Notes: generated by a model from the sequence alone, not told the origin. 64,000 bases of DNA from Dromaius novaehollandiae (GCF_036370855.1 NC_088099.1:22473501-22537500), one strand, 5' to 3'. Shown: positions 26,301 through 38,931, counted from the stretch's first letter. Translations and numbers: made by a program.

Positions 26301-29300
26301 AAGTAATTAAAATTGTAAAAAATTTTAAAGTTCAACATTTATAAAGTAAAGAGCGATTTGATTACAATCCAGTGAGCCCTATTAAAAGGGTGTAAAGGGA
26401 TGTATATTCTGTATTATAGCTTGCCTACTTATTTATAGTTTACATAGTTTTAAAGTGTGCCCAAAACGCATGCATTTTCAGGCTCAATTTTTTTGTGATG
26501 GTATAATTTTTGTTAACATAGGAACCACGCAGTGTTATTTGACTGTTCACAACACAGGAAATCTATTATTCCAAATCTCTACTATACCTCATGAGCCAGC
26601 ATTCTGTAAAGTTCTTCTTTTGTAATAGAAAGTCGCTCTCTGTCAATGCTGTCAACAACAAGAATGATGAACTAGGGAAAAAATAGTACAGTATGCAAAT
26701 AAAGTTAAAATTACAAAATAGATACAAAGTAAAAAAACTACAGAAAGCACATTTTCAAGAGATCACTACTGCACGTCTTCTTGTATAAGAAAGGCATGGA
26801 CTCTCAAAACACATTAGAAAACAGAACAAGAGGTTTATTGTTACAGTCTCATTTGTTCGAGCTCTAGGAATCATACATAAAGATTATAGTTTAAAGAAAA
26901 AAGGACTGCATATGTACATTTCAGCAGTGCAACTAAGATATACTTTTTATGTACTATGGTTAATTATACCAGTCTCCCAGTTGGATTTTCAGCCCTTAAA
27001 TCATAAGCCAAATAGTCATGTAGGTACCAAAGCACCTACAGATCATGGATCACACATAGAATGTGGGTGATAGAAACTTGCTATACTGTACTCAATTATC
27101 AGTGAAAACAACCATTACTATTTCCTACTAGGTGTATACTCAGAAAAATACCAAACTGAAATTCAAATTCTCTATGGTGAAAGAAGCATTTTTGGAAATT
27201 CACAGTCAACTTTTTTGCAAGGCTTAAGAAAAGTTACTTCCAGTAGCACATCAGACCTTAGGAAAGTTATGTAACTGCAAGATTTAGCATTACATTGCTG
27301 TGCAACGTCTTAACCTTTGTAATGCAAAGGGCCTCTGCAGCTGGTCTTTCACTTACAACTTTGCACTCCGTAAGTTAGGCACTCAGAAGCTGCTATGGCA
27401 GTGACTTTTCCCTTATTGCTCTTCCTAGCACACTGTTCTTGTGGCCTTGCACTTGTGTATACTGAGACACTGCTGTGTCTATTACATCACGTTTCCAGAG
27501 GAAAGCAAGAGCCACTGGTGTGAAAATGACTCTTTTTACCCCACTTTTTCTCCCCCTTGTTTCACAGCTTTTAGTGTAAAACCTTGTACTAGAGGGAAAA
27601 AAAGAAAAAGACATGCTGTTACATGGTGGGTAATACTCAAATAGCTGTTAAGCACTATCCAGTAATATGCACACACAAACCGTAACTACTGATCAGTGTT
27701 CAACATCTGCCCCTGACCAAAGGGTGCTCCAATCAGCATTAACAGCATCATAAGCAGGAACAACCAGCAGGGAGATCAAGGGGGTCCTGATGAAAGTTAT
27801 ACAACTACTATGGAAAAAGAGTTGCAGAGAACAATTGCTGCACTGGAGAGAACTCCCTGAAGATGACATTTACCTGAGGGACACCATTACTTCTCTTCCC
27901 AGCTCACCAGTGAGAACAATTTTCCTGTCCCCTTTTTCCTCATTTTCTCTCATTTTGTTTTTTCCCCCCTCAGAATAATCATTAGAGACAATGTACACCA
28001 TCAGATACCGTTCCTAACCGCCGCCCCCCCCCAAAAAAAAAAAAAATTGGACATGTAAGCCTGTCTCAATATCCTTCTGTTCTGACTTTTAAAACTGAAC
28101 TGCAGAATTATCCATGTTAAATTGAAACTATTTAGGATAGGTATGCATTTAAAATCTTATTTGTGGGATTTTACATCATTTCAAAGATTTTACTTATATT
28201 GCTTCCATTTACAGATAAGGAAAGAGATAAGAGATAAAAGCTGCATGCAAATCAGTAATAAAAAAGGAGGATTACAAGTCACTGCTATAATTCAACATAT
28301 GCTCCAAAATCACTTCACCTTATATAATTAAGGCGATGTATAGTCCATTGAAAGAGATCGGAAAGTATGAAAAACTAAGTCAATTTAATGCTGCTGTGAC
28401 TTTGAGATGTCTGGCAGATGAGGAGGAACAGTAAAGGAACTATGACTAAGAGGGATGTTTGGATTAGCATACCAAACAGATCCCTTTTCTTCCTCAACTC
28501 TTTTCAACAAAGCTTCTAAGTAAAGGCAAGTTCTTCTTTTCAACTGCTAGAGCACTGGATTTCAAACACTTATTAACTAGAATATCGTGATGAAAAACAT
28601 TTCCAAACAGGATCAAAAAAGAACCAAGACATGTATCTCCTCAAATTCCAGAACCTGGGAAGATTCAATGTGCAAAGGTCAAGAAGTTATTGTCCCAGAT
28701 ACTGCTGGCAGAAGTCTCTTCATCCTCTCTCATTTGTCATAGCCACGTTAGATAGAATTAAAAAAAAAAAAAAAAAAAAAAAAACTAGGGGTGAGGCTCA
28801 TCACCAGGCCTTTGGTAGTTATAAAGTTTCTGAACACTTAGGGTAGATCACTCTAACCTCTCCTCTTCCAAAGGGTGGCATAAGGCACAAAACCACATTG
28901 TACAGAAGGATGGAATACTTGCATAAGAAATAACATTTACAATTAAAGCCACCTTTCCTTTTAATACAAACAGTTAAAAAAAGTTTAAAATTCTTTACAT
29001 CAATGTACAAGCCTCAAAGTGAGCCTACAGAGATTTTAAGTGCATGTTGGGTTCACAGCCTTTTGGCATCAAAAATGTGGATTTGGAGGGGGAGGAGAGA
29101 AGGGGGGAAAAAAATCAAAAGGACAACCGTTGGTGAGTTCTACTCCAACCTCTCTAGCAATGGCAGCTTTACCAGTACGTCCCAACTACCGCACAGCTAG
29201 CCTTCCCATTATCCTTTGGATAAAAGCCACAAGCTGCTGAGCTTTTTAAATACTGCTGCCTGAAGAAAGTTTTGTTCTTCATCTTTAATTATCATTGCTC

Positions 29301-32300
29301 TAAAAAACATTTCGGATTAGATGTATAGAAGTTCATTTAACAACTATAAGTCCTCGCAGAGTACATTCAAAAAATTGCTTTTTCACTTACTTGAGAAAAA
29401 CATGAAAAAGGTCAGTTTCGTTTAAAAATTTATCTTGATATCATTCAATGGCCTAGAAAAAAAAGCCCAACTTCACAGTTCATTCCACAGGTCAAATGAC
29501 AACACTAATTCATAGTGGACAGGAAAAATATGTTAATTAGCTGCATGCCAGAGACACCTTATACTTTTTGAGTTTGGTCTCCCTCAAAAATATTTAAAGA
29601 TAACATAGCTGCAATCTTCACAAATGTCTACCAATATTCCCAATAAATACACACAAATAAACTTATTGAATTTGCAAATTGGAAGCAGCTTCACATACCT
29701 CTGTGTTTGAATAATAGGTATTCCATGAGGACCGCAATGACTCTTGTCCTCCAATGTCCCACATGAGGAAATGAGTATTTTTCACTACTATTTCTTCTAC
29801 ATTGCTTCCTATGGTTGGAGAAGTATGAACCACTTCATTCATTAAGCTAAAGAAAACAATATCACACCATAAATACCAACCAACAAAACCCACAAGGCTT
29901 GTCACAGATCAATTAGAATAAATATGTTAGAGGGAAAAAAAATACATGTTTTAGCTCTCTTAGAAGGATAACCATTTTTCAAGAAGCTATATATTTGAAC
30001 TTTTACAGAAATAAGTCAAATATTTTAGAACAGTTCTAAACTGTAGTTGACACAGTTCTCCTACAGTACTTGCTTTTGTAGCAAAGAAACTCTAAATGTG
30101 CTTAAAGACATCAAAAATGAAAAACAAGCACAGAAAAGGTTTACAACAAATAGATAAGCATCTCTATCTTTAACAGGCTTCTCTTGTTAAAGACTACTCT
30201 TAGAATGTGCTCCTTTCAAAGCAGAAAGTTACTATTCTAATGATCTTCAGATAAGGAGAACACTCAACTGTGCAGAATTTAATTCTGAATATAATTTATC
30301 AGAGCACTCAACTTATTAAAATGCAATTTGATTTCATAACAAATTCTGAATGACTGTTTGACTACTGAACTACTCAGCTGAAAATATCTCAGTTCTACTT
30401 TTCACCTTTGACAAAGTGCTCAGAAAAAGGGTTTTCGGAAAATATCCTTCCTCCTTCATATCTGAATATATGCATGGTCACTGAATTATGCCCTCCTCCT
30501 TTTCCACAATCACCACAGTAATTATATCCCTGCCAATACTGTTGAATTTATCATAGACATTTCTATAATACAGGCAAGAGGTGGGGGTGGTTAAGTGTAA
30601 TGGCAACAATATCAGGTATTGCAATCAGGAAGCACTTGGAAACATTCATGGATCCTGCAGTTACTAGAATTCCAGTTCATTTAAAAAACACGTTCCTCCC
30701 TGAAGTTTTCAGTCACAGGATGATTTCTACATTTACCAATTAAGACAGGCTTTAATGGCAAAACAATTAGCAGTTCACTACATGCTTGTACAATTACGTT
30801 ATTTGCTTTATTTACAGCTCAGTTTTAAAATACTTCAGGTCCTTTATTCATCATTTAAATACTAAACTGAAATATGTTTAGAATGACTAACACCATCCAT
30901 TTACATACTGCGCACTAAGGCACCCCTAGAGTTTCTGTCACGTTTCAGAACCGACTTTTCAATGACTAAGCAGTGACAAATACTAAAGTGTAAAATTAAA
31001 AACAAAATAGTTTGTATACTTACAACTGGTAAAGAATGGTGGTCTTTCCAGCATTATCAAGTCCCACTATGATTACCTTGTGCTCTGCATAAACACACAC
31101 ACACAAAAAAATGCAAGAATAAACCAGTGGAAACAGCAATAATTACAATTCTAGTTAATGACTTTTTTTAAAAAAATATAAGAAAGCAACTACGTGATTG
31201 TCTTAGTTCAACAGCCTACACAGAATGGTGACAAGTTTTGGAAAAAATTCACAAAACTTTACCTTCTTCTGAGAGCCTACACAGAATGGTGACAAGTTTT
31301 GGAAAAAATTCACAAAACTTTACCTTCCTCTGAGATTACAGTTTTAGGAAAAGCCAGTATTTCAAATCTTCTTCATAAAGGAATAGATATTAATATGATT
31401 ATTTTGTATAAAATTTTAGCTTTAGAAATAAAGCACAAGGAAAAAATATAATTGATAGCAGTGCACCATCTTAAGCACTCACCAAAATCCAGAATATTAT
31501 TGGTATTTATAATACAGCAAAGAAAAACATCAGTTAACCACCACAAGTTGTTTAGAATTTTGAAAGAACTAGCTTTCCACAGAACAGATGAGTCTGTAGA
31601 TCTTCAGAGTCAGCAAAATAAATCCCAGGTCTGCAAAAAATATTAGTTTAACATACTAGGCTCAATAATAGATGCATCATTTAATGGACTACCATCATCT
31701 GTACAGCAAAAAGTAAGAAGAAACTATATTTTGAATGGATCACAAATTCCAACACTACAATTTCTGAACTGAAAACTGCTGCTTACATACCAGTAATCTG
31801 ACAAATGCTGCATTAATGTTATTTTTCCATGCACAGGGAAATTGTGTTTCTCTGAACTTAGTCCTTTTTAAATTTCAAATAAAGCAGCATAGCCAATAAG
31901 AATTACTTTCGATACATGTGTAAAGTTAGAAGATACTGATTCACTTGCCCACAAAAAAGCAAATCACTTGAGAGCAAAGAGAAGTTATAAATGGATACTA
32001 CAAGTAAAAATTGCCTAAAGCATGTTAACAGGCTCACTTTTGAGGTGGTCATATTTAAAATTCTAGGGTACTTATTCAGAAGCAAAACACGGTTCACAGC
32101 TTAAAGATTTCCCCTAAGATATCACATTTAATTTACAAGACTTATAAGAAATTACTAAAAGGTCAGAATATTTATCATAAATACCAAGTTACTTTGTTTT
32201 TGCCTGCAGGTGGGTGGTCTAAGAAAGAAGTAAAGAAATCTGTTAAAAAAAAAATCCAGCTAGGTCTATGCAGTTGTGTGCGGAGGGGTTATTTATGTAT

Positions 32301-35300
32301 TATAATCTAGTACTTTTTATCCTGAAAGCGATTTTATCAAGCAAACTTTTGCTTTGAATGTTCATTAGAAGCTTTGCTATGTGATACAGCCCTAAAGAGT
32401 CTTAAAACCTATTTCCTCATATCACTTCCCCTATCGCTGCATCCTGCCAAGGCATCAGAAGGAAACAGTTCTTCCTGCCCTTAATTCCAGCAATCCTTTT
32501 TGCCCCATAAGAAGCAATACCACTAATTAATAATGTCTCTCCCTACATAAGTGGTAAGAAATCCTTTTTATATTGAAGTCTAGTTAGAGAGAATTATATC
32601 AATACACCTGTGAGAGAGAATACAAAACTAACTACACATAGTGACTCATGAATTATACCTTCATGTATTTTCCTACAGCTAGTCTAAGAAATACACAAGT
32701 AATAAACCACTCCAATAAAACCATGCCATATATTTAGAGTTTCTGTCTCTTTCAAATTCAGTAAGTTTAAAGGGCTTTCAAAGTTTAAACACAAATATCC
32801 TTCTGCCCTTTTTAAAACAGCTGTACCATCTTGGAAGAAGATGACTCTACATTTGTAGCACACTGATTGTATTATTTTTGAGGAGAAAAGAAAAGGAGTT
32901 CCCATTAGGCATTACATCCCGTATTTCCCACCTTCACATCAGAAGCCAAACATTCAGAGTCTTACTTAAGAATGTGTGAAGAGTGTCAGATGAAACAGTA
33001 CCATACTCCTCACAGTGAGGAAGAAAAAGTATGTTTTTTCCCCATTCAGATGATTGTTTCTGAAAGCCACTGAAATATGAATCGTTCAGTGTTAATGGGG
33101 GGAGTAGGGGAAAGGCACAGCTTACCTGTGTTATTCCATAGGCAAACAGTCTTTTATACGGTAACTGAATATGTATAAATAAGCAACAGGTAGATATGAA
33201 ATTAATGAGATTAAAGCATTCGTATCTCATGCAAACGGCAGTTTCCACCTTCTATTAATGGTGGAACAACTTGTTGCTTTCAAAACTATATAATCACTAT
33301 TTACATTGATACTCATCTATGGTAATGAAAAACTCTTCACTTGCACACACAAAAATCAAATTTCTATCTAGTTTGGTTAGATTACAGGATCTTGCTTGTA
33401 TACATACACTAAAGGAAGAACACATGAATGTAAAAACTGCCAAACTAAGATGGAAAAAACATTTAGCTAGATTAGTACTATCCATTGCTCTTGGAAATAA
33501 GAAGATGCTTCATATAAGAGAATGGACAATTACGGAGTAAACAGTAAGCAGTAATTTAGGCTCTTATTTGTGTTCTGTACTTACAGGCTAACCCAAGTTT
33601 CTCCCTTTCATTGGCTGGTTTTCAAACTCAGTTTGGGTTGTATTCATGAAAGTCTTCCCAGTCCACTACGTTCTTGGAAAAGGGAGAAGAAAATCCATAA
33701 CAGAGGTGCCAGAGAAGAGCAGAAGGGTCTTTAGGAATCATGCTGAATGAGGAAAAAGTGAGTAGAAAAAAGGAGGCATGTACAGTTGTTTTTTCTTTTT
33801 TTTTTTAAAAAAAAAAAGGAGAGAAACAGACAGTATTAGGCTACTGTCTAAAAGAATCAAAAGAATTGTTATATCAACCATTCCTGGGCAGTTGTTTTAA
33901 AAAAATAGTAAAATGAAATAGTATTCTTACAAAGCCTCTGGCAGTCTAATATTACAAAATAATAGGACAGTGAGGATGATCTTGCAGATGGTAGAAGGAA
34001 GAAATAATATGCTCTTTTCTTCACTTACTCTTTATATATTCCCCTGTGACAGAAGGACCCAAAATTGCAAATACAATCCTCACAGCTTTTCCCTTTCCTC
34101 TTTCTAATTTGCAAGGATTAAAAAGATTAGCTAAATCTTTTAATGGAAAACAAGAATCTTTTCCTCCAACATATTTGAAAAAATAAATGAAGAAAGGAAA
34201 CAGTAATGTATCATGTATCTTCTGCTACCAAAGTCAAACTTTACTATTTGTGCTGTGTATGTAAGAAAAGGTGTATTAAAGCATGTTTTGCCTTCATAAT
34301 TGTTTTCAGTCCTTTTAAATATCACTTCCATTTAAAAAAGATATAGTCAAGGAACTATTTTTCCTATAATATCAAACTATATATTATGGGCATGCTAAAG
34401 TGTCTATGTAGTATATCTAATATATCTTCAGTTTAGCAAAATAAGAAAATTCAGGAATAAAAAAACATTTATTTGGAATGTTACATAATCAATATGCAAC
34501 TAAAACACACAAAGTGTGATTAAAATTGATATCCACATGCAACTTGTCACCTTCAAAGAATTCCAATAGATCTGTGGTCCCATGACCCCTCTTAACAAGA
34601 GGCGGAGTCTCTACATGCCCACCAGCTCTTTTCTTTACTATATTTCTACTATTTACCTGCCACGGACAACCAGCTTATCAATCTACTTTTCCCCTAGATC
34701 TCCTCCAGAACTCTGATTTAAAAATTTCCTATTTCAGCCCTCATATATCAAGGTGGCGCTGTGCAAAGGGTTACATGACACATGCAGCTCAGCTTTTTCA
34801 TTCATGAGCTCATTTAAAATTGCCAGAGGAATACTACTTAGTCACAAAGATATGGCACACTTCATTTTGTTTGTTCCATTTCTTGAATCAACAGTTAACT
34901 TCAAACAGATCACAGAGGATTCTCTACCTGAAGGAAGTGTTTCAGAAAGAAGACTCCACGGGTGCTTGGTTAATTGTGAAGAAACAAATTTATTTCCTTA
35001 AAAGAATCTTTCCCAAACCTAAGTTACCTTACTGAAGTCACCTCACTTGCAAATAACCTCAGTTCACCAAAGATCCAAAATTAACATTCTTATGAAGCCC
35101 CATATTTCACAAAAATCTGGATCTCCATTTTTCAAGCTCAAAGGATTTGAGATACAGCAATTGAAATTGCTGTAATAGCAAAAATATTCATTTAACTGAA
35201 AGAAACAGTTTTGATACAAACTAAATATTAAAAAAGTTAAGCACTTTATACACTTAATTTCTGCTAAAGGGAGATTTATCTTAATTATACAAGTGAACTA

Positions 35301-37508
35301 TAGCTTTACTTTGTTCCTACTGCATCCACCGTAATGTGAAGATTTTTTTAAAGATTCAACAACTAATGAAAACCTCTTACCATGTACTATTTAGCTATTA
35401 AGGCAGAGAATTGAATTGCAAGAGAAATAAACAAGAGGTGTAAACAAATAAAATCACATTCAGTGCTTTAGTAAGATGGAAGGTACATTGATTATCATTT
35501 TTCTGTTAGGCAAAAATTTAGTCTGAATGAATTCAATTTTCCATACATTACACACTTATTCTAACTACACTGAATCCTGAGTCATGAAAATGCATGGTGC
35601 TCATTTTAAGATACTAGTATCTGAAGATGTGAGTTTCTGGAAAAACTACCTACATATTTTCCTCCTGGAGTACATTACATCATCAGGTGCCTTCTAGTCC
35701 TACGGCATTAACTCACCTGCTGGTATTTCTTTAAAGTATTTAGCTGTCTAGCCATTACTGATCAGCTATCTTCCACATTCTGCATTTTTATGCCAGGTTT
35801 TACTGTCACCTTTACATAAAGGAAAACTCAGCACGTAACACCCTAGTGAAATGCCTATGATTTACTCTTCTGTATCTTCTAGCACTTTGGCACACCTCCT
35901 TCTCCATGCTCTACTTGATAGAAGCCAGATGGCACTTTCCAAATCTTTGCTTTGTTTAACCTTTCATTTTGCCAGTAATCAAGTGCTTCAGACTATCAGC
36001 ACAACCCACACTAGCTATGGTGAACTGATGACATGCTCTACACACAGCTAGGCCTAAGAAGCATATTTGCATCTTTGTAATATTCCCTCTAGATGTGTGG
36101 TTACATGAGGATTTTGCCCATGCTCGTATGCTCAGCAAACAGTTTCACAGGACAGTCTAAAAATTCTCCAATAAATTGCCTAGATTTGGCCTATGATTAG
36201 AAGAGCAACAGGAAATAACTCAATAATTACTACCCCTTTTTATTAATATTATTATGGGAAAAATAGCCACGTAACTGGAGAAGAATTTTCTACTGCATAA
36301 GTCTGAAATTTACAGTTAGCTTTCCTAGGGTAAAATTGCAATTCTGGCCACAAAAAAGAAAATTACTTTCTTCTCTATGGTTGCCACAAGAGGTGGAGAC
36401 AAAAACCAGCCAACTCCCCCCTCCCCCCCAACCAAGATTAAAACACACCCCATATGCCCCCAAGTGGATAGAAGCCAAACGTTAAGTATTTCATAGCACT
36501 GCCTCATCAATGCTGTAATGCTAATTGTCATTAATATGTTAACTGTATGAAGAATAACTCTCAGGAGTTATTAAACAGGAACAAAGACAATGTGGCTCTC
36601 CCCCCGCCCCAATAAAGTGGAATCGACATAATCTAGTATTGTGATTTACTAAGAAAAAGGAAACCAAAACAATGAAGCAGCAACTCTTCCTTCCTTTCCC
36701 AAGATTGTATGGCAGCACCCTTATGGTGGCAATATTTCTCAAGACTAAAAGCCAACAAAAGTTATTTACTCTGCTTAGAGATGCCTTAGTGGAGTCCTTG
36801 AGGGAGGGAACAGAGGCAGGCTGCTGTATTTAATAAAAAAATCAAAGTAGTATTTCACAGTTCCTTGGGGAAGGGGGGGGGGTGTCCTTGATTCTCCCCC
36901 AATTTTTCCAGTTCAGAAAAAATACGAGTCGTGTTTTGAGAAGTGAATTTCTTGTGTCACTAACCGTATTTAATTAACTAATAACTTTTACCAAAATAGA
37001 ACTTTACTTCGAAGACGCCAAAACAAGTTTGTTTTTTCTTAAATACTGCAGATAAAAACAGCGCGATTTTAACAGAAGACTCTAGTTTAAAAACAGAATG
37101 AGGGTCTGCAAAAAACGAGCAAGATCTGGATCGCCCAAAGCTTCTGCTCCAGTACGGCGAGAAAATAAACCGAGCGGCGGCAGCAGCGTTTGCCGCTGCG
37201 CGATCCCAGGAGCCGCCGCAGGCCCCGCGCCGCTCGGAGAGCCGCCTGGGGCAAGTAGAGCGGAAGGGGGGAGTGGGGACAAACCGAGACAGCGAAACAA
37301 AGCGACTCCGGGCAGGAGGCGCTGCAAAACCAGCCCTCGGGACCCCGCGCAGAGAAGAAATCGACTCTCGCCGGGGCACGCCCCCCGGGAGGCCCGGAGG
37401 CGGCGGCGCGGCCCCCCGCCCTCAGAGACCCCACAACCCGGCGCCGCGGGCCCCGCGCCCACCTTGGTTGCAGAAGAGACTCCACAGCTTCGCGAAGATC
37501 AGGCCCAT
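23254..37508 (-). CDS. ARL5B: ARL5B, Arf-like GTPase 5B (six coding exons, complete)
   Basis: Small GTPase of the Arf family. ARL5B is known to sit on the trans-Golgi network, where its GTP form recruits the GARP tether for endosome-to-Golgi retrieval. Coding exons in transcript order: 37463-37508, 31024-31084, 29699-29846, 26588-26671, 24749-24900, 23254-23302; total 540 nt, 179 codons plus TAG, the length of human ARL5B. All introns are GT-AG. The protein starts [12 protein letters not shown], with Gly2 where the family is myristoylated. P-loop GLDNAGKT is at residues 23-30, the switch-1 Thr at 47, WDIGGQ at 65-70, NKQD at 125-128 and the CALTGEG base-binding loop at 158-164; nothing catalytic is missing. 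The N-terminus and the C-terminal ending TSRIGVR separate it from ARL5A. The ATG has G at -3 and G at +4. Against human ARL5B as I recall it, I see only conservative changes (Ser in [10 protein letters not shown], Thr in AEISTYLTL). It is divergent from NSUN6 across a CpG-rich promoter block. Confidence 0.97.
24749..24900 (-). CDS. ARL5B: ARL5B coding exon 5
   Basis: A 152-nt exon with a TTACTTCTAG acceptor and a GTAAATG donor. It encodes residues 114-163, including the guanine-specificity motif ANKQD and the ALTGEG loop, whose last glycine codon is completed by exon 6. Confidence 0.97.
26588..26671 (-). CDS. ARL5B: ARL5B coding exon 4
   Basis: An 84-nt, phase-0 exon encoding residues 86-113 ([10 protein letters not shown] through MLAHE). 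The acceptor is TTTTCCCTAG and the donor is GTATAG. It forms the beta-4 strand and the following helix of the GTPase fold. Confidence 0.97.
28760..28784 (+). repeat. Poly(A) tract, 25 nt, ARL5B intron 3
   Basis: Uninterrupted A run in ARL5B intron 3, preceded by GATAGAATT. Confidence 0.95.
29699..29846 (-). CDS. ARL5B: ARL5B coding exon 3
   Basis: A 148-nt exon between a TTTCTTTAG acceptor and a GTATGTG donor, encoding residues 36-85. It contains switch 1 ([10 protein letters not shown]) and the WDIGGQ motif of switch 2, and ends at YYSNTE. Confidence 0.97.
31024..31084 (-). CDS. ARL5B: ARL5B coding exon 2
   Basis: A 61-nt exon between a TTATGCAG acceptor and a GTAAGTA donor. It completes Glu16 and encodes [19 protein letters not shown], the beta-1 strand and P-loop. 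A nearly perfect 61-bp tandem duplication lies about 130 bp upstream in the transcript (31213-31334). Confidence 0.97.
31085..37462 (-). other. ARL5B: ARL5B intron 1
   Basis: 6.4-kb first intron. Holds the 61-bp duplication beside exon 2, C- and G-rich homopolymer patches near 36.4 and 36.9 kb, and the downstream edge of the CpG island. No internal coding exon seen. Confidence 0.8.
31213..31334 (+). repeat. 61-bp tandem duplication in ARL5B intron 1
   Basis: Two head-to-tail 61-bp copies (31213-31273, 31274-31334) beginning AGCCTACACAGAATGGTGAC, differing at one base. They lie about 130 bp from the splice acceptor of ARL5B exon 2. Confidence 0.97.
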
Positions 37509-38060
37509 GCCTGGCCTGGCGTGGGCTCGACTCCCCGGGCGCGGCCGCCGAGCCCCCGCGACACGGCGGAGCCCACGGCGGAGCCCGCGGCGGGCGCTGC
37601 GGCGGCTCCCCGGCGGCGGACGCGACCCCCCGCGGCTCCCGGACGGGCGGGCTCACGCCCCGCCCTGCTCCGCCCAACGGCCGCCCCAGCGCCTACGCGT
37701 CTCGGCGCCGCGTCACGAGGTGCGTCACCGCGTACGCCCGCGACACGTGACTGGGCGTGGCGCAGGGGGCGTCTGCCCGCGGCGGCCGCTGGGCTCTGCG
37801 GCCTCGGGCGGCGGGGGTGGCCCGGTGAGGTGCTGGTGCCCCCGGCGCGGGCGGCGAGGCGGGGAAGGGCGGAGGGGGCCGTCCTGGGGCGGGCCTGCAG
37901 CCCCGTGGGGCCGGCCGGGAGTGGCAGAGCTCGGAGGGCGCGCACGGACTGCTTCCTGTCGCTTTTAACGGCGTCGCCCTGCCTCTCCGCGCCGTGGCTG
38001 CTCTACAGCCCTCGGTACGCGGCAGGAAAAGGGCCCCGGGTTTCCCTGGCGCTCAGGTCT
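37130..38060 (-). promoter_or_regulatory. ARL5B: CpG island and promoter region of ARL5B
   Basis: Very GC- and CpG-rich DNA surrounds ARL5B exon 1 (37463-37508), in contrast to the AT-rich flanks, and marks a TATA-less housekeeping promoter. Upstream of the ATG lie two TGACG half-sites on the transcript strand (plus-strand CGTCA at 37711-37715 and 37723-37727) and a CACGTG E-box at 37744-37749 in the context GACACGTGAC. Long ORFs here in several frames are artefacts of low stop-codon density. Confidence 0.75.
37463..37508 (-). CDS. ARL5B: ARL5B coding exon 1
   Basis: Encodes residues 1-15 plus the first base of codon 16, ending at a CAAG/GTGGGC donor. It carries the amphipathic, N-myristoylated Arf-type N-terminus. 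It lies inside the left CpG island, so the 5'UTR continues towards higher coordinates. Confidence 0.95.
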
Positions 38061-38816
38061 TTCCTATGTAATAACGCGATTAAGAGAAGTGGACTCGTTT
38101 TTGTGTGCTGCACTCTTAAGTTCTTGTTATCGAAATTTGTATTTGTCTGAATATCGGTTTTCTCACTTTTCAGCACTGTAAGAAAGTTCTGTAGAAGAGG
38201 ATTGACCGCCTTTCCGCCTTAGCAAAAGAAGCTGCATGCCCCTAAGCACAGAGGAGATGGAAATAGATCTGTTTTATCCCACGCAGCAGTATTTAAGCTT
38301 GCTCATCCAAAAAATCGCGCTGTCAGCAGCTTTGGTAAAAAAAACTTCTTTAGCTACTGGATTTCTGCGCTGAGCTCTTGCCAAAGCAATTACAGCATTG
38401 TCAACCCTCCCCGCCCCACGCTGGCGAGGTGTGCCCTGTGGTGACACGCAGCGTGTGTGACACAGCCCGTGTGCGCCCGCGGCGGGCGGCGGCGGAAGCT
38501 GCCTGCCTGGCAGCCGACCTCGAGGCATTAGAGAGGAGGAAAGACACTGCGCAGACCGCTCCCGCGGCGCTGCAGGCAGAGGGGGGCAGCTCCTTCGGCC
38601 ACCTGTCAGCAGCCCTCGCCGTGGCCGGGAACTGGCCGCACTGGGCGGCGGAGGGTGGCGGGACCGTCCCGCGGTGCCCGCGCCTCCGGCCCCGCCGGCC
38701 AAGGGCCGACCGAGGGTCTCCGTCAGGCTCCTGGGCCGCCTCTGCTGCGGCCCTTCAGGCGCACCAGAAGGCCGCCACAGCTCCCGCGGCGGCGGCACCC
38801 GCACCCGCTCCCGCCC

Positions 38817-38853
38817 AGCCGCCGCCGCCGCTGCCGCTGCCGCCGCCGCCGCC
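38817..38853 (+). repeat. GCC-rich trinucleotide tract
   Basis: An interrupted GCC/GCT triplet run immediately upstream of the NSUN6 X-box. Translated on the minus strand it gives a poly-alanine stretch, which is not evidence of a gene. Confidence 0.8.
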
Positions 38854-38865
38854 TTGGCGTGTCTG

Positions 38866-38879
38866 GTTCCCACGGTAAC
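38866..38879 (+). promoter_or_regulatory. RFX-type X-box
   Basis: GTTCCCACGGTAAC is an inverted repeat fitting the RFX consensus GTTNCC-N2-GGNAAC. It lies 17 bp before the CCAAT box in the NSUN6 promoter. The match is direct; occupancy is inference. Confidence 0.55.
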
Positions 38880-38896
38880 AACCTCCCCGCCCCCGG

Positions 38897-38901
38897 CCAA
38901 T
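38897..38901 (+). promoter_or_regulatory. CCAAT box (NF-Y) of the NSUN6 promoter
   Basis: GGCCAATCA, in the preferred NF-Y context, just upstream of a GC box. Confidence 0.55.
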
Positions 38902-38913
38902 CATCAGCGCCCG

Positions 38914-38931
38914 CGGGGGCGGGACTTCCTG
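38914..38931 (+). promoter_or_regulatory. GC box followed by an ETS-like site
   Basis: GGGGGCGGGAC (Sp1-type) runs directly into ACTTCCTG (ETS core GGAA on the other strand). This combination is common at TATA-less promoters. Confidence 0.5.

Noticed and set aside
37082-38150. Many long overlapping ORFs on both strands (up to 350 codons) around 37-38 kb
   Set aside because: Stop codons are rare in CpG-island DNA. The frames are proline/arginine/alanine-rich, overlap on both strands, and the only real coding piece is the 46-nt ARL5B exon 1.
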